64,000 bases of DNA from contig NZ_AP012322.1 in assembly GCF_001025155.1 (NCBI RefSeq), forward strand, positions 992,001 to 1,056,000, given 5' to 3'. Source of the stretch: Bifidobacterium angulatum DSM 20098 = JCM 7096. Its GTDB lineage: Bacteria > Actinomycetota > Actinomycetes > Actinomycetales > Bifidobacteriaceae. The position numbers were made by a program, and so were the translations under genes. This document shows, in pieces, positions 30,514 to 40,759 of this stretch. Numbering within the stretch: position 1 is the stretch's first letter; every line of letters starts with the position of its first letter. Below the pieces are notes generated by a model, which saw only the letters and a program-made list of their open reading frames with translations, was not told where the DNA came from and did not search any database.

Positions 30514-30551
30514 ATGTGTCTTGTGCGCAAGGGAAACCTTGCAAGCAACAT

Positions 30552-30624
30552 TCCCGCGTAGCTCAGTTGGCAGAGCGTCTGACTGTTAATCAGAATGTCG
30601 CTGGTTCAAGCCCAGCCGCGGGAG
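30552..30624 (+). tRNA. tRNA-Asn(GTT), copy 1
   Basis: The 73-base cloverleaf has acceptor TCCCGCG / CGCGGGA, anticodon stem TCTGA / TCAGA, loop CTGTTAA with anticodon GTT, T-arm GCTGG-TTCAAGC-CCAGC and discriminator G. The 3' CCA is not encoded. Confidence 0.97.
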
Positions 30625-30670
30625 CTCAGAACGAGTTTCCTGCACAGGAAGGTTGTTCACAATTAAATAT

Positions 30671-30743
30671 TCCCGCGTAGCTCAGTTGGCAGAGCGTCTG
30701 ACTGTTAATCAGAATGTCGCTGGTTCAAGCCCAGCCGCGGGAG
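30671..30743 (+). tRNA. tRNA-Asn(GTT), copy 2
   Basis: Identical in all 73 bases to copy 1, with 46 bases between them, so the two are probably one transcript. The GGCCGTCGGC terminator begins ten bases after it. Confidence 0.97.
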
Positions 30744-30752
30744 CCCATCGGA

Positions 30753-30787
30753 GGCCGTCGGCGTTATGCCGGCGGCCTTTTTGTTTC
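30753..30787 (+). terminator. Terminator after the tRNA-Asn pair
   Basis: GGCCGtCGGC / GCCGgCGGCC stem with loop GTTAT, followed by TTTTTGTTT. Confidence 0.9.
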
Positions 30788-30920
30788 TCTTCGAATGCCG
30801 TATAAGCCAACAGCACCGGCATATTTTGCATCCTGGTGCCGCATAGCTGAGCGGCGTTTGCTTTTGTCGTGCCGAATGCCTATCGTGGCTGCTGTTGATA
30901 ACCAGTCCAGGCCTGCACAT

Positions 30921-30930
30921 TGGTACCGCG
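30921..30930 (+). promoter_or_regulatory. T-box-like motif in the thrS leader
   Basis: TGGTACCGCG matches the T-box core TGGNACCGCG and lies 24 bases before the thrS ATG. The upstream 130 bases contain a GCACC / GGTGC hairpin, but I cannot draw a convincing stem I or the 3' half of the antiterminator. This could be a reduced translational T-box or chance. Confidence 0.3.
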
Positions 30931-30954
30931 GGCCCCGATAGCAAAGGACACATC

Positions 30955-32988
30955 ATGGCGCAAAGCTCCATCTCCATCACAGTCAACGGCGAAGCGAAGG
31001 AGGTGGAAGCAACCACCACCGGCGTCGAACTGTTCTCCGATGACAAGAACATCATCGCAGTGCGTTTGAATGGCGAACCGCGCGATCTGTATACGCCGCT
31101 TTCCGACGGCGACACCGTTGAAGGCATCGCCCTTGATTCCGAAGACGGCATCGCGATCATGCGTCACTCGGCAACCCATGTCATGGCCCAGGCCGTGCAG
31201 GAGATCTATCCCAATGCCAAGCTTGGCGTAGGTCCCGTGATCAAGGACGGCTTCTATTACGATTTCGATGTTGAGCAGCCCTTCACGCCGGAGGATCTGA
31301 AGAACATCGAAAAGCGCATGCAGCGCATCATCAAGTCCTCGCAGTCCTTCCGCCGTCGCGTGGTGACTGAGGAGGAGGCGCTGGCCGAGGAAGCCGATCA
31401 GCCGTATAAGATCGAGCTCATCAAGGACAAGGAAGCGCATCTGGATCCGGCTGCCGCAACCGAGGTCAGTGAGAAGGAACTGAGCTTCTACGACAATGTC
31501 GACCGCGACGGCAATGTGGTCTGGAAGGATCTGTGCCGTGGCCCGCATCTGCCGAACACCCGCTACATCAAGGCGTTCAAGATCGAACGTTCCGCCGCCG
31601 CGTACTGGCGTGGCAGCGAAGCCAACCCCATGCTGCAGCGCATCTATGGCGCGGCCTTCGCCACCAAGGAAGACCTCAAGGCATACCAGACCCGTCTTGA
31701 GGAGGCCGCCAAGCGCGATCACCGTAAGCTTGGCGCCGAGATGGACCTGTTCTCCTTCCCGGACGAGATCGGCCCCGGTCTGGCCGTGTTCCATCCGAAG
31801 GGCGCTGCGGTCATCAACGCCATGGAAGACTACTCGCGTGAGATGCATCGCAAGCATCACTACAGCTTCGTGCAGACCCCGCACATCACCAAGGGCGGAC
31901 TGTACGAAACCTCGGGCCATCTGCATTGGTATAAGGACAGCATGTACCCGCCGATGCGTCTGGATGAGGAGAAGGACGAGAACGGCAATGTGACCAAGCA
32001 GGGCTTCGACTACTACCTGAAGCCGATGAACTGCCCGATGCACAACCTGATCTTCAAGTCCCGCCAGCGTTCCTACCGTGAACTGCCGCTGCGTCTGTTC
32101 GAGTTCGGCACCGTGTACCGCTACGAGAAGTCCGGCGAAGTGCATGGTCTGACCCGCGTGCGCGGTTTGACCCAGGACGATTCCCACATCTACTGCACTC
32201 GTGAGCAGATGAAGGATGAGCTGAAGAACCTGCTGACCTTCGTATTGGGGCTGCTGAAGGACTTCGGTCTGGACGACTTCTATCTGGAGCTGTCCACCAA
32301 GGACCCCCACAAGTATGTCGGTTCCGATGAGATCTGGGAGGAGGCCACCAATACGCTGGCCGAGGTGGCCAAGGATTCCGGACTGGAACTGGTTGACGAT
32401 CCTTGCGGCGCCGCGTTCTACGGTCCGAAGATCTCCGTTCAGGCTCGTGACGCCATCGGCCGCACCTGGCAGGTGTCCACCATCCAGCTCGATTTCAATC
32501 TGCCTGAGCGCTTCCAGCTTGAGTACATCGCCGCCGATGGCACCCATCAGCGTCCGGTGATGATTCATCGTGCCCTGTTCGGCTCCATCGAGCGTTTCTT
32601 CGCCGTCCTGCTCGAGCATTACGCGGGTGCGTTCCCGGCATGGCTCGCTCCTGTCCAGGTGCTTGGCGTGCCGGTCGCGGACGAGTTCGCACCGCATCTG
32701 CAGAAGTTCATCGCCAGCCTTGAGGAGGAGACCGTCCGTTGCGAGATCGACCTGTCCGACGATCGCTTCGGCAAGAAGATCCGCAACGCCTCCAAGTCCA
32801 AGGCGCCGTTCATCCTCATCGTCGGCGAAGAGGATATGAACAACAATGCCGTGAGCTTCCGTTTCCGCGACGGCAGCCAGCTCAATGGCGTACCCGTCGA
32901 CGAGGCCAAGGCCAACATCATGAAGGTCATCAAGAAGCGTGTCCAGGTGAACACGGTCGATGACTTCAAGGCCGCCATCGCCGACTGA
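30955..32988 (+). CDS. thrS: Threonyl-tRNA synthetase
   Basis: The 677-residue class II synthetase charges tRNA-Thr. It has an N-terminal TGS domain ([16 protein letters not shown]) and the editing domain with [12 protein letters not shown]. The catalytic core shows motif 2 [20 protein letters not shown], the zinc cysteine in [10 protein letters not shown] and motif 3 [23 protein letters not shown]-terminal anticodon-binding domain begins near [17 protein letters not shown] six bases before the ATG decides this start over an in-frame ATG at 30895. A T-box-like motif lies in the leader. The gene stands alone between two terminators. Confidence 0.96.
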   Translation: MAQSSISITVNGEAKEVEATTTGVELFSDDKNIIAVRLNGEPRDLYTPLSDGDTVEGIALDSEDGIAIMRHSATHVMAQAVQEIYPNAKLGVGPVIKDGFYYDFDVEQPFTPEDLKNIEKRMQRIIKSSQSFRRRVVTEEEALAEEADQPYKIELIKDKEAHLDPAAATEVSEKELSFYDNVDRDGNVVWKDLCRGPHLPNTRYIKAFKIERSAAAYWRGSEANPMLQRIYGAAFATKEDLKAYQTRLEEAAKRDHRKLGAEMDLFSFPDEIGPGLAVFHPKGAAVINAMEDYSREMHRKHHYSFVQTPHITKGGLYETSGHLHWYKDSMYPPMRLDEEKDENGNVTKQGFDYYLKPMNCPMHNLIFKSRQRSYRELPLRLFEFGTVYRYEKSGEVHGLTRVRGLTQDDSHIYCTREQMKDELKNLLTFVLGLLKDFGLDDFYLELSTKDPHKYVGSDEIWEEATNTLAEVAKDSGLELVDDPCGAAFYGPKISVQARDAIGRTWQVSTIQLDFNLPERFQLEYIAADGTHQRPVMIHRALFGSIERFFAVLLEHYAGAFPAWLAPVQVLGVPVADEFAPHLQKFIASLEEETVRCEIDLSDDRFGKKIRNASKSKAPFILIVGEEDMNNNAVSFRFRDGSQLNGVPVDEAKANIMKVIKKRVQVNTVDDFKAAIAD

Positions 32989-32994
32989 ATCCTG

Positions 32995-33049
32995 TGGCGC
33001 TAGGCGGCGTTGTCCGCAATGTCTGCTTAGCGCCATACAATCTTTTTCG
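32995..33049 (+). terminator. Possible terminator after thrS
   Basis: TGGCGCTA and TAGCGCCA form an 8-bp stem around a 25-base interior, followed by TACAATCTTTTTCG. Confidence 0.5.
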
Positions 33050-33082
33050 TTTGTCAGTAATCGTTTATCTGCTAGGAGCATT

Positions 33083-33838
33083 ATGTCCGGTCATTCCAAG
33101 TGGGCGACCACCAAGCACAAGAAGGCTGCCATCGACGCCAAGCGCGGCAAGCTGTTCGCCAAGCTCATCAAGAACATCGAAATCGCTGCCCGTCAGGGTG
33201 GCGGCGATCCCGACGGCAATCCGTCCCTGTACGACGCGATTTACAAGGCCAAGAAGGCTTCCATGCCGGCCGACAACATCAAGCGCGCCGTCAAGCGCGG
33301 CTCCGGTGAGGAAGCCGGCGGCGCCAACTACGAAGACATCGTGTACGAGGGCTATGCACCCGCTGGCGTCGGCCTCATCATCGAATGCCTGACCGACAAC
33401 CGCAACCGTGCCGCGGCAGAGGTGCGTTCCACCCTGACCAAGGGTAACGGATCTCTGGCTACCAGCGGTTCCGTGTCCTTCAACTTCGAGCGTAAGGGCC
33501 AGATCGTGGTTCCCGCCGAAGGCGTGAACTTCGATGATCTGTTCGAGAAGGCCGCTGAAGCTGGCGCTGAGGACGTGAGCGATGACGGCGAGGTGTTCAC
33601 CGTGGTCACCGGTCCGTCCGACCTGACTGAGGTGCGTAAGGCTCTGCAGGATGCCGGTTTCGATTACGATTCCGCCGATCTGGTCATGGCTCCGAAGAAC
33701 GAGGTCGAGCTGAGCCTTGAAGACGCTCAGAAGGTCTCCAAGCTCATCGATAACCTCGACGATCTGGACGATGTGCAGAACATCTATTCCAACTGGACCG
33801 CTTCCGACGAAGTCATGGCTCAGCTGGATGAGGAGTAA
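33083..33838 (+). CDS. yebC: YebC/PmpR family protein (transcription/translation factor)
   Basis: The 251-residue protein starts [21 protein letters not shown], the hallmark of the YebC/TACO1 family. It continues with [19 protein letters not shown] and ENxxR-type [13 protein letters not shown]. Members have been described as DNA-binding regulators and more recently as translation factors easing proline-rich stalls. The gene commonly precedes ruvCAB, as here. GCTAGGAGC before the ATG fixes the start; an open frame continues upstream into the thrS end but is not family-like. ruvC begins six bases after its stop. Confidence 0.93.
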   Translation: MSGHSKWATTKHKKAAIDAKRGKLFAKLIKNIEIAARQGGGDPDGNPSLYDAIYKAKKASMPADNIKRAVKRGSGEEAGGANYEDIVYEGYAPAGVGLIIECLTDNRNRAAAEVRSTLTKGNGSLATSGSVSFNFERKGQIVVPAEGVNFDDLFEKAAEAGAEDVSDDGEVFTVVTGPSDLTEVRKALQDAGFDYDSADLVMAPKNEVELSLEDAQKVSKLIDNLDDLDDVQNIYSNWTASDEVMAQLDEE

Positions 33839-33844
33839 TCCTCG

Positions 33845-34426
33845 ATGATTATTCTCGGCGTCGACCCCGGACTTACTCGTTGCGGGGTCGGCGTTATCGA
33901 AGCCGGCGCTTACCGCCGGCTTTCCTTTATTCATGTGGATGTGGTTCGTTCCGCGCCGGATGTGTCCCAGGATCTACGACTGCTTGCCATCTACAATGGA
34001 CTGGTCGAGAAGATGGATCGCTTCGTGCCGGATGTCGTTTCCATCGAGCGTGTGTTCGCGCAATCGAATCACAACACTGTACTCGGTACTGCGCAAGCGG
34101 CTGGATTGGCTATGCTCGCCGCTGCACAGCGAGGCATCCCCGTGGCGTTGCACACTCCGACCGAGGCGAAGCTTGCCATCACCGGCGACGGTCGTGCGCA
34201 GAAGATTCAAGTGGAACGTATGGTCACCCGTATCTTGAACCTGAACACCATGCCCACTCCGGCCGATGCCGCCGATGCGTTGGCCTTGGCCATATGCCAT
34301 GCGTTGCGGCCGTCAGGCGCATTGCAGGGAGGGGAGCGCGAACAGCATCTCACCCCGGCACAGCGTCAGTGGGCTCAGGCGGCGCAGAAAACACGCCGAC
34401 GTTCCTCGACGGATAGGGGAATGTAG
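33845..34426 (+). CDS. ruvC: Holliday junction endonuclease RuvC
   Basis: The 193-residue resolvase has the catalytic acidic residues in [32 protein letters not shown], and the C-terminal [32 protein letters not shown] is the dimer helix. It cuts Holliday junctions bound by RuvAB. It follows yebC by six bases, suggesting co-transcription. The LexA box lies after ruvC, so SOS induction should act on ruvAB only. Confidence 0.95.
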   Translation: MIILGVDPGLTRCGVGVIEAGAYRRLSFIHVDVVRSAPDVSQDLRLLAIYNGLVEKMDRFVPDVVSIERVFAQSNHNTVLGTAQAAGLAMLAAAQRGIPVALHTPTEAKLAITGDGRAQKIQVERMVTRILNLNTMPTPADAADALALAICHALRPSGALQGGEREQHLTPAQRQWAQAAQKTRRRSSTDRGM

Positions 34427-34465
34427 CACCCAATACTGCATAATCCGCCAGACTCGTGTACACTG

Positions 34466-34481
34466 TCGAACAGTTGTTCGA
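34466..34481. promoter_or_regulatory. LexA (SOS) box upstream of ruvAB
   Basis: TCGAAC-AGTT-GTTCGA is a perfect palindrome matching the actinobacterial LexA consensus. It starts two bases after a possible -10 element TACACT (34459-34464) and lies just before the ruvA ribosome site AGGGAGG. Confidence 0.9.
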
Positions 34482-34494
34482 ATAGGGAGGCGTG

Positions 34495-35112
34495 ATGATT
34501 GGTTCATTGCGAGGTACCGTCGAGATGGTCGATACCACCCAGGCGGTTATAGAAGTCGGCTCTGTGGGCTACGAGGTGCGTATGCCGTCGGCTGATCTGT
34601 CGCGTCTGCATACCGGTCAGGAGACTCGTGTCTGGACGTATCTGAACGTTTCTCAGGACGCCATTACCTTGTATGGTTTTCTGGATTCCTCGTCGAAGAA
34701 GATGTTCCTGCAGCTCATCAAGGTCAATGGTGTTGGCCCGAAAGTGGCTTTGTCGCTGCTTTCCACGCTTACCGCGAATGATCTGGCCAAAGCGGTGGCC
34801 GATAACGACGCGACCGCATTGGCCAAGGCTCCGGGTATCGGCAAGAAGGGCGCGCAGAAGATCATCCTCGAGTTGAAGGGGTCCATTAATTTGGAGGATC
34901 TAGGGGAGAAGGCTCCGCAATCGGGTGCCTCGACCGATCCGGGAGCCAAGCAGGTGGTGGAGGGGCTGATGTCTTTGGGCTGGCATCAGCAGGATGCGCA
35001 GTATGCGGTACAGGAGGCCTGCGAATCCAATGGCATTGCGATGCCGCTGTCGCAGGAGGATGTGCCTCAGGTGCTCAGACTCGCCTTAACTTCGTTGGAT
35101 AGGGGACGGTGA
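34495..35112 (+). CDS. ruvA: Holliday junction DNA-binding subunit RuvA
   Basis: The 205-residue protein starts [13 protein letters not shown], the usual RuvA beginning, with an OB domain. The helix-hairpin-helix motifs follow in [17 protein letters not shown] and [20 protein letters not shown]. The C-terminal domain III ([16 protein letters not shown]) contacts RuvB. The start is ATG at 34495 after AGGGAGGCGTG; a GTG three bases earlier is less likely. LexA control is predicted from the box upstream. ruvB follows after one base. Confidence 0.95.
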   Translation: MIGSLRGTVEMVDTTQAVIEVGSVGYEVRMPSADLSRLHTGQETRVWTYLNVSQDAITLYGFLDSSSKKMFLQLIKVNGVGPKVALSLLSTLTANDLAKAVADNDATALAKAPGIGKKGAQKIILELKGSINLEDLGEKAPQSGASTDPGAKQVVEGLMSLGWHQQDAQYAVQEACESNGIAMPLSQEDVPQVLRLALTSLDRGR

Positions 35113-35113
35113 A

Positions 35114-36175
35114 ATGGCACAGCCTTACGAACAGGTGAATTCCGACGCCAATGAGGAATCGTTGCGTATGGTTTCCTCGCAGCCCATCGGGAACGAACCG
35201 GTCAGTGATGAGGAGTTGCGCCCGCATGTGCTCGATGGGTTCATCGGGCAGCCTCAGCTGAAAGCGCAACTGAGACTGTTCCTTGATGCGGCTCGCAAGC
35301 GGGAAACGCCACCGGATCATATTCTGCTGGCTGGCCCTCCGGGTTTAGGCAAAACAACGTTAGCCATGATTGTGGCTAACGAGCTTGAGGTTCCGATTCG
35401 TATCACCTCCGGACCGGCCATTCAGCATGCCGGAGACCTGGCGTCCATTCTCAGCTCGCTGGAACCCGGCGAAGTATTGTTCGTTGATGAGGTTCACCGT
35501 CTGCCGCGTGCTGCGGAGGAATTGCTGTATATCGCCATGGAGGATTTCCGTGTGGATGTGATGGTGGGCAAAGGGCCGGGCGCATCGTCGATTCCGCTGA
35601 CGCTTCCACGTTTCACCATGATCGGTGCCACCACACGTGAGGGCATGCTGCCGTCCCCATTGCGCGCTCGTTTCGGTTTTACCGCGCATCTGGATTTCTA
35701 CCCGCATGAGGAACTCGAAAAACTGGTGGAACGTTCCGCCGGCGTGCTCGGCCTTAGGATTGACCGTGAAGCGGCGCATGAGCTTGCACTGCGTTCCCGG
35801 GGCACACCTCGTATCGCCAACCGGCTGCTACGTCGCGTGCGAGACTGGGTCATCGTTCACGACCTGCCGCAGGCGTCGGCCGAAGATGTACGTCAGGCGC
35901 TTGCCCTGTATCAGATCGATGCCGAGGGGCTCGACCGGCTTGACATCGCCGTGCTGAACGCCATCGTTCGTAATTTCCAGGGTGGCCCGGTGGGGTTGAA
36001 TACGCTGGCCGCGATGGTGGGGGAGGAATCGGAAACGGTGGAAACCGTATGCGAACCTTACCTGGTGCGCGAGGGGTTCCTCATCCGCACCCCGAAGGGA
36101 CGCGTGGCGACTCCGAAAGCCTGGCAGCATCTCGGTATGCGGCCGAATGAGGATGATGTCAATAAGAGTTTCTAG
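35114..36175 (+). CDS. ruvB: Holliday junction branch-migration helicase RuvB
   Basis: The 353-residue AAA+ motor has Walker [20 protein letters not shown] near residues 75-93. Walker B is [18 protein letters not shown] and sensor 1 is [21 protein letters not shown] with the arginine finger. The C-terminal winged helix has [21 protein letters not shown]. RuvB hexamers drive branch migration with RuvA. It is the second gene of the SOS-boxed ruvAB unit; its ATG has a GGGGACGGTGAA site inside the ruvA end. Confidence 0.97.
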   Translation: MAQPYEQVNSDANEESLRMVSSQPIGNEPVSDEELRPHVLDGFIGQPQLKAQLRLFLDAARKRETPPDHILLAGPPGLGKTTLAMIVANELEVPIRITSGPAIQHAGDLASILSSLEPGEVLFVDEVHRLPRAAEELLYIAMEDFRVDVMVGKGPGASSIPLTLPRFTMIGATTREGMLPSPLRARFGFTAHLDFYPHEELEKLVERSAGVLGLRIDREAAHELALRSRGTPRIANRLLRRVRDWVIVHDLPQASAEDVRQALALYQIDAEGLDRLDIAVLNAIVRNFQGGPVGLNTLAAMVGEESETVETVCEPYLVREGFLIRTPKGRVATPKAWQHLGMRPNEDDVNKSF

Positions 36176-36216
36176 TATTGCCTTTTGGATTACCGTTATC
36201 TTTAAAGGAGCTTATA

Positions 36217-36636
36217 GTGCAGTCCTCCCTGTTTCTCGGTGTTGTTATTATTGCCTTTTTCGGCATGATGATCTGGCAGTCCAAAAAAGCCAAGGAGCAA
36301 CAGCAGGAGCGCAAGGATTTCCGTGCGAACCTTCAGCCCGGCACCGAAGTCATCACCATCGGGCAGGTCATCGGCAAAGTCGTTGAGGTCGACAATCAAT
36401 ACGACGAGATCGTCATCGATACCGAGGGCACCAAGATGCGTTTCGCACTGAATGCCATTGCTCGTGAATATGTTCGCCCGGCCTACGTTTCCGATGATGA
36501 AGTCGACGAGTACGGCAATCCGCTTCCCCAGAACGAGCTCGAAACCTCCGAAGAAGCCAAGACCACTGATGGCGCTTCCGATGATGCGCAGAAGCCTGTC
36601 GACGCCGATCAGTCCGTCGAGACCAAGAACGATTGA
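36217..36636 (+). CDS. yajC: Preprotein translocase accessory subunit YajC
   Basis: From GTG at 36217 the product has 139 residues. The N-terminal membrane segment is SLFLGVVIIAFFGMMIW, followed by SKKAKEQQQER and the YajC core LQPGTEVITIGQVIGKVVEVDN. An acidic tail of about 45 residues follows, longer than in E. coli. YajC associates with SecDF. AAAGGAGC six bases upstream decides the GTG start; an ATG-like frame back to 36178 would add 13 unlikely residues. secDF genes are not nearby. It follows ruvB, a common actinobacterial order, and is coupled to apt. Confidence 0.88.
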   Translation: MQSSLFLGVVIIAFFGMMIWQSKKAKEQQQERKDFRANLQPGTEVITIGQVIGKVVEVDNQYDEIVIDTEGTKMRFALNAIAREYVRPAYVSDDEVDEYGNPLPQNELETSEEAKTTDGASDDAQKPVDADQSVETKND

Positions 36637-37232
36637 TGAGTGCGACGATGACCAGAAACAGCGACATCACCATCAAAGCACTGCAGGCAGTCGGTGAGGA
36701 AGACGCGGAATATCTCGTCTCGCTCATCGGATCGACGCCCGGGTTCCCCAAAGACGGCATCATCTTCCGTGATTTCATGCCGGTGCTTGCCGACGCCCGC
36801 GGATTGGATATTCTTCTGCGCGGCTTCGCGGCAGCGCTTCCCATCGACCCTAGCGATTTCGATACCGTTGCAGGTCTTGAATCGAGAGGTTTTCTTTTCG
36901 GGCCGGCTTTGGCGAGCAGATTCGGCAAAGGCTTCGTAGCCATTCGCAAGGCGGGAAAACTCCCTCCGCCTGTTTTCACGGAATCATATGATCTCGAATA
37001 TGGTTCGGCCAGTGTCGAGATCGAGCAGAATGCCATTCATCCCGGTGAGCGTGTGCTCATTGTCGATGATCTGATCGCCACTGGCGGCACTGCACGTGCC
37101 GGTGCCGATCTCATTGAAAAGGCGGGAGGGCATGTAGCAGGATTCAGCTTCCTTATGGAACTCGATGGACTTAACGGATACGCCAAGCTGTCCGAGGCTC
37201 CCATCAGCACCCTTATCGCAATGCCCGCCTGA
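36636..37232 (+). CDS. apt: Adenine phosphoribosyltransferase
   Basis: The 198-residue enzyme salvages adenine to AMP using PRPP. The PRPP loop is RVLIVDDLIATGGTARAG near residues 134-151. GFPKDGIIFRDFMPVLAD near 36-53 is the Apt-specific N-terminal region, and AGLESRGFLFGPALASRF the base-binding part. The start overlaps the yajC stop (TGATG), with a second in-frame ATG at 36648; no strong ribosome site is visible, so coupling is likely. The actinobacterial yajC-apt pairing is familiar. Confidence 0.92.
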   Translation: MSATMTRNSDITIKALQAVGEEDAEYLVSLIGSTPGFPKDGIIFRDFMPVLADARGLDILLRGFAAALPIDPSDFDTVAGLESRGFLFGPALASRFGKGFVAIRKAGKLPPPVFTESYDLEYGSASVEIEQNAIHPGERVLIVDDLIATGGTARAGADLIEKAGGHVAGFSFLMELDGLNGYAKLSEAPISTLIAMPA

Positions 37233-37297
37233 TAAGGCCGTATTGCATAGCAAAATCAAATACAGTAAGCCAGACACAATCAGGAATCGATCGCATC

Positions 37298-38491
37298 ATG
37301 GATCTATACGAATACCAGGCGCGTCAATTGCTTGAGGAGCAGGGCATCCCCACTCCGAAAGGCATCTATGCGCAGAACTCGCACGAAGTAGCGGAAGCCG
37401 CGGAGAAACTCGGCTATCCGAATGTCGTTAAGGCTCAGGTCAAAATCGGTCATCGTGGTCAGGCGGGTGGCGTCAAGCTTGCCAAGACCCGCGACGAGGC
37501 GATTCTGGCATCTGAAGAGATTCTGCCTATGACCATTCACAATCACAAGGTCAACGGCGTGCTTGTCGCCGAAGGCAAGAACATTCTGCACGAGTATTAT
37601 GTCTCCATTTCCGTTGATCGATCTTCGCGAGACTTCGATGTGCTGGCGACGGCCAATGGCGGCACCGAGGTCGAGGAGATCGCCAAGGAGCATCCAGAAT
37701 CCGTGAAGAGACTCCATATCGAGGCCTTGGCTGACTTCGATATGGAAGCCGCCCGCAAGATGGCCGAGAGCATCGGCTTCTACCATGCGGATGTGGATCA
37801 GGCTGCGGATATCCTGCTGAAGATGTGGCGCTGTTTCAAAGAGAACGATGCGACGCTCGTTGAAATCAATCCGCTGGCTAAGATCGGCGATCCGGATGAC
37901 GAATCATCCAAGATGCTATGCGCGCTGGACGCGAAGATCTCGCTGGATGACAACGCCGCCTTCCGCCATGACGGGTGGAAGCGTTTCGACGATCCAATGG
38001 CCAATGACGAGCTCGAACGCCGAGCCAAGGAACATGGCCTGCATTACGTGCACCTTCATGGTCAGGTCGGCGTAATCGGCAATGGCGCCGGATTGGTGAT
38101 GAGCTCCCTGGACGCCGTGTCCGGAGCCGGCGAGGATCTGGGGTCCAACGTCAAGCCCGCCAACTTCCTGGATATTGGCGGTGGCGCGTCCGCTGAAGTG
38201 ATGGCGGCCAGCCTCGGAATCGTGCTCAGCGACCCGCAGGTGAAGTCGGTCTTCATCAACGTCTACGGCGGTATCACTTCGTGTGAGCAGGTGGCGCAGG
38301 GCATTCTCGAAGCGCTCGAGTCGCTGCCTTCCGTCAAGCCTATAATCGTTCGTTTCGACGGCAATGCCGCTGCGGAGGGACTGTCCATTCTGGGTGCTTC
38401 GAATAATCCGAACATTCATGTGGCAAGCACCATGGAAGAGGCGGCCTATGAGGCTGCACGCATCGCTTCATCGGCAAAGGAGGCCAACTGA
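37298..38491 (+). CDS. sucC: Succinyl-CoA synthetase (ADP-forming) beta subunit
   Basis: The 397-residue ATP-grasp subunit begins [22 protein letters not shown], with [20 protein letters not shown] in the nucleotide-binding part. [12 protein letters not shown] carries metal ligands, and [27 protein letters not shown] lies in the C-terminal CoA-ligase-like domain. It pairs with SucD to interconvert succinyl-CoA and succinate with ATP. No other TCA genes are in the window. Bifidobacteria have an incomplete cycle, so the enzyme may serve succinyl-CoA supply. Its stop overlaps the sucD start. Confidence 0.95.
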   Translation: MDLYEYQARQLLEEQGIPTPKGIYAQNSHEVAEAAEKLGYPNVVKAQVKIGHRGQAGGVKLAKTRDEAILASEEILPMTIHNHKVNGVLVAEGKNILHEYYVSISVDRSSRDFDVLATANGGTEVEEIAKEHPESVKRLHIEALADFDMEAARKMAESIGFYHADVDQAADILLKMWRCFKENDATLVEINPLAKIGDPDDESSKMLCALDAKISLDDNAAFRHDGWKRFDDPMANDELERRAKEHGLHYVHLHGQVGVIGNGAGLVMSSLDAVSGAGEDLGSNVKPANFLDIGGGASAEVMAASLGIVLSDPQVKSVFINVYGGITSCEQVAQGILEALESLPSVKPIIVRFDGNAAAEGLSILGASNNPNIHVASTMEEAAYEAARIASSAKEAN

Positions 38492-39411
38492 TGGCATTGT
38501 TCATCGAAGATGATGCCCCTGTTATCGTTCAAGGCATCACCGGGCATCAGGGTATGGTGCACACCGCACGAATGCTGAAGGCGGGAACCAATATCGTCGG
38601 CGGCGTCAATGCACGCAAGGCCGGTCTGGATGTTACCTATCCGGCGGCGCGCAATGGCGAGGACGCCACCATTCACGTTTTTGCGTCCTGTGCCGAAGCC
38701 AAGGCCGCTACGGGAGCGGTGGCCTCCGTGGTGTTCGTTCCGCCTCGATTCGCCAAGGATGCGGTGGTGGAAGCCATCGAAGCCGGCATTAAGCTCATCG
38801 TGGTCATCACCGAAGGCATTCCGGTGGCGGATTCGGCATATTTCGTAGAACTTGCGTTGCGCAACGGTGTACGCATCGTGGGGCCGAACTGCCCGGGACT
38901 TGTCACTTTCGCATCCTCCGAACAGACCCATGGCGTGAATCTCGGCATTATCCCCGATGGCATCGTCAAGCGTGGTCCGCTTGGACTGGTTTCCAAGTCC
39001 GGTACTCTCACCTATCAGCTGATGGGCGAATTGAGCGATATCGGTTTCACCGCATGTTTGGGAGCCGGAGGCGATCCGATCGTCGGTACCACGCTGGTCG
39101 AGGCATTGCAGGCGTTCGAAGCCGACGAGAACACCAAGGCGGTAATGATGATCGGCGAAATCGGCGGCAATGCCGAACAGGATGCCGCGCAGTGGGCCAG
39201 CGAACATATGACCAAGCCTGTGGTCGCTTACATCGCCGGATTCACGGCTCCTGAGGGCAAGCAGATGGGGCATGCCGGCGCCATTGTCTCCGGTGGCAAG
39301 GGCACTGCACAAGATAAGAAGGAAGCCCTGGAAGCCGTAGGCATTAAGGTCGGGCGTACGCCTGCGCAGGCGGCTGACTTCATGCGCAAGGCCATCGCAG
39401 CAATCCAGTGA
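38491..39411 (+). CDS. sucD: Succinyl-CoA synthetase alpha subunit
   Basis: The 306-residue subunit has [19 protein letters not shown] for CoA binding. [19 protein letters not shown] is conserved in the middle. The phosphohistidine loop is [19 protein letters not shown] near residues 256-274. ATG overlaps the last base of the sucC stop and GGCAAAGGAGG lies upstream, so subunit synthesis is coupled. The next gene, DUF6350, starts 28 bases later and may be co-transcribed. Confidence 0.95.
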   Translation: MALFIEDDAPVIVQGITGHQGMVHTARMLKAGTNIVGGVNARKAGLDVTYPAARNGEDATIHVFASCAEAKAATGAVASVVFVPPRFAKDAVVEAIEAGIKLIVVITEGIPVADSAYFVELALRNGVRIVGPNCPGLVTFASSEQTHGVNLGIIPDGIVKRGPLGLVSKSGTLTYQLMGELSDIGFTACLGAGGDPIVGTTLVEALQAFEADENTKAVMMIGEIGGNAEQDAAQWASEHMTKPVVAYIAGFTAPEGKQMGHAGAIVSGGKGTAQDKKEALEAVGIKVGRTPAQAADFMRKAIAAIQ

Positions 39412-39439
39412 TCAAACTGATAAGGGTCCAACGGCATCA

Positions 39440-40759
39440 ATGAAGAAGAAGACATCGGTTACCTCGATTTTCAAAGGAACCCTTGCAGCGGCAGGCGCAT
39501 TGTTCATCTATGCCATACCGCTTGGCTGCTTCATCGCATTGATGCTGTTGGTCGTTTCCATGGAAGACGGCAGTGATGGTCTTACCGCCCTCACCGTATC
39601 GCTGACGGAAGGCATGGTGTTGCTTTCGCAAGGCGTGCCATTCACTTTCGGTACCATCACAATGGCGATTATGCCGCTGACGCTTAGCGTTCTTCTTATT
39701 GCACTGATCGCCCAGTGTCTGAAAAAAGCCGGTCCGAAAGCTGACGTATGGCTTTCCGGGTTGCTGGCATGGGTGTTGCTTAATCAGTTCTGCATCAGAT
39801 TCACCCACATGCCGATTCATGACGACAATCTGTCTATTGCCGGCAAATCTGCTGTGATCTGGCTGCTGGGTACTGCACTGGCCATCATCTCATCGACTGC
39901 GCAGACAAGGAAGCTTCGTGATATATGGCGCAAGCAGATTCCTCAAGGCGTACGCTCCGTCTTCGTCGTATCGGTCACGGTATCACTAGCAGTAGTGACA
40001 TTGATGCTGCTTATCGGGCTGATTGCGGTCATCGCATGGGTGGTGAACGGCAATGCATCCGTGAACAAGCTGTTTGAACTTACCAATATGCATACCGGCT
40101 CACGGATCATGACATCCATCTCATACCTGGCATGGTTGCCGAATATGGTGATTTGGGCGATTTCCTGGATTACCGGAGCCGGTTTCGCCATCGGCGATCT
40201 GGGTACGTTCACATTATGGGTAGGGCAGTCCACCAATCTGCCGCCGTTGCCATTGTTCGGCATTTTCCCAAGCCCGGTTTCGGATTCGGGAACACGTCTT
40301 GCCCTGCAAATGTGCATCCCAATGGCATGCGCTTTGTCGGCCATCACGGCGATGCTGTTCGGCCCGCTGAAGATTCGTCTTCCGCAGCAAACAGAACGCC
40401 ATGAGACTCGGCATCTTGTCTCGCTCATGATTCGCCATGCACTTATGCTATGCGGCGCGGCCATCATTATCCTGCTGCTGTCATGGGGCATGTTCGCCGT
40501 TTCGAACGGTGCGTTGGGGGAGAAGCATCTTGCGACGGTAGGCGTGGATGTCGTGGCTTCGATGCGCATGGTCGGCTGGGCAATTCGTCAGGGATTCATC
40601 GCGGCATGGCTGGTTGCAGTCATCGCCGTTGCACTACTGTATGGCATCCGTTGGCTTCTGGCATCCAGACGGAACGCTTCGGATGATTCCATGCCAACAC
40701 AGATTTCATTGCAAACAACAGCAAGGGAGGAAAACGATGACAGCAAGTCGTCCGATTAA
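39440..40759 (+). CDS. DUF6350-family polytopic membrane protein
   Basis: The 439-residue protein has about ten membrane segments and no known enzymatic motif. Its place between sucD and purH, its length and the WxxGAGFxIGxxG-like segment [18 protein letters not shown] fit the actinobacterial DUF6350 family. A short proline-rich [12 protein letters not shown] follows that segment, which also suits the family. Function is unknown. No clear ribosome site precedes the ATG at 39440. Its last 23 bases overlap purH in another frame. Confidence 0.8.
   Translation: MKKKTSVTSIFKGTLAAAGALFIYAIPLGCFIALMLLVVSMEDGSDGLTALTVSLTEGMVLLSQGVPFTFGTITMAIMPLTLSVLLIALIAQCLKKAGPKADVWLSGLLAWVLLNQFCIRFTHMPIHDDNLSIAGKSAVIWLLGTALAIISSTAQTRKLRDIWRKQIPQGVRSVFVVSVTVSLAVVTLMLLIGLIAVIAWVVNGNASVNKLFELTNMHTGSRIMTSISYLAWLPNMVIWAISWITGAGFAIGDLGTFTLWVGQSTNLPPLPLFGIFPSPVSDSGTRLALQMCIPMACALSAITAMLFGPLKIRLPQQTERHETRHLVSLMIRHALMLCGAAIIILLLSWGMFAVSNGALGEKHLATVGVDVVASMRMVGWAIRQGFIAAWLVAVIAVALLYGIRWLLASRRNASDDSMPTQISLQTTAREENDDSKSSD

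Noticed and set aside
30486..30680. 64-codon frame over the tRNA-Asn genes
   Set aside because: It covers the tRNA promoter and the tRNA itself; a chance frame.
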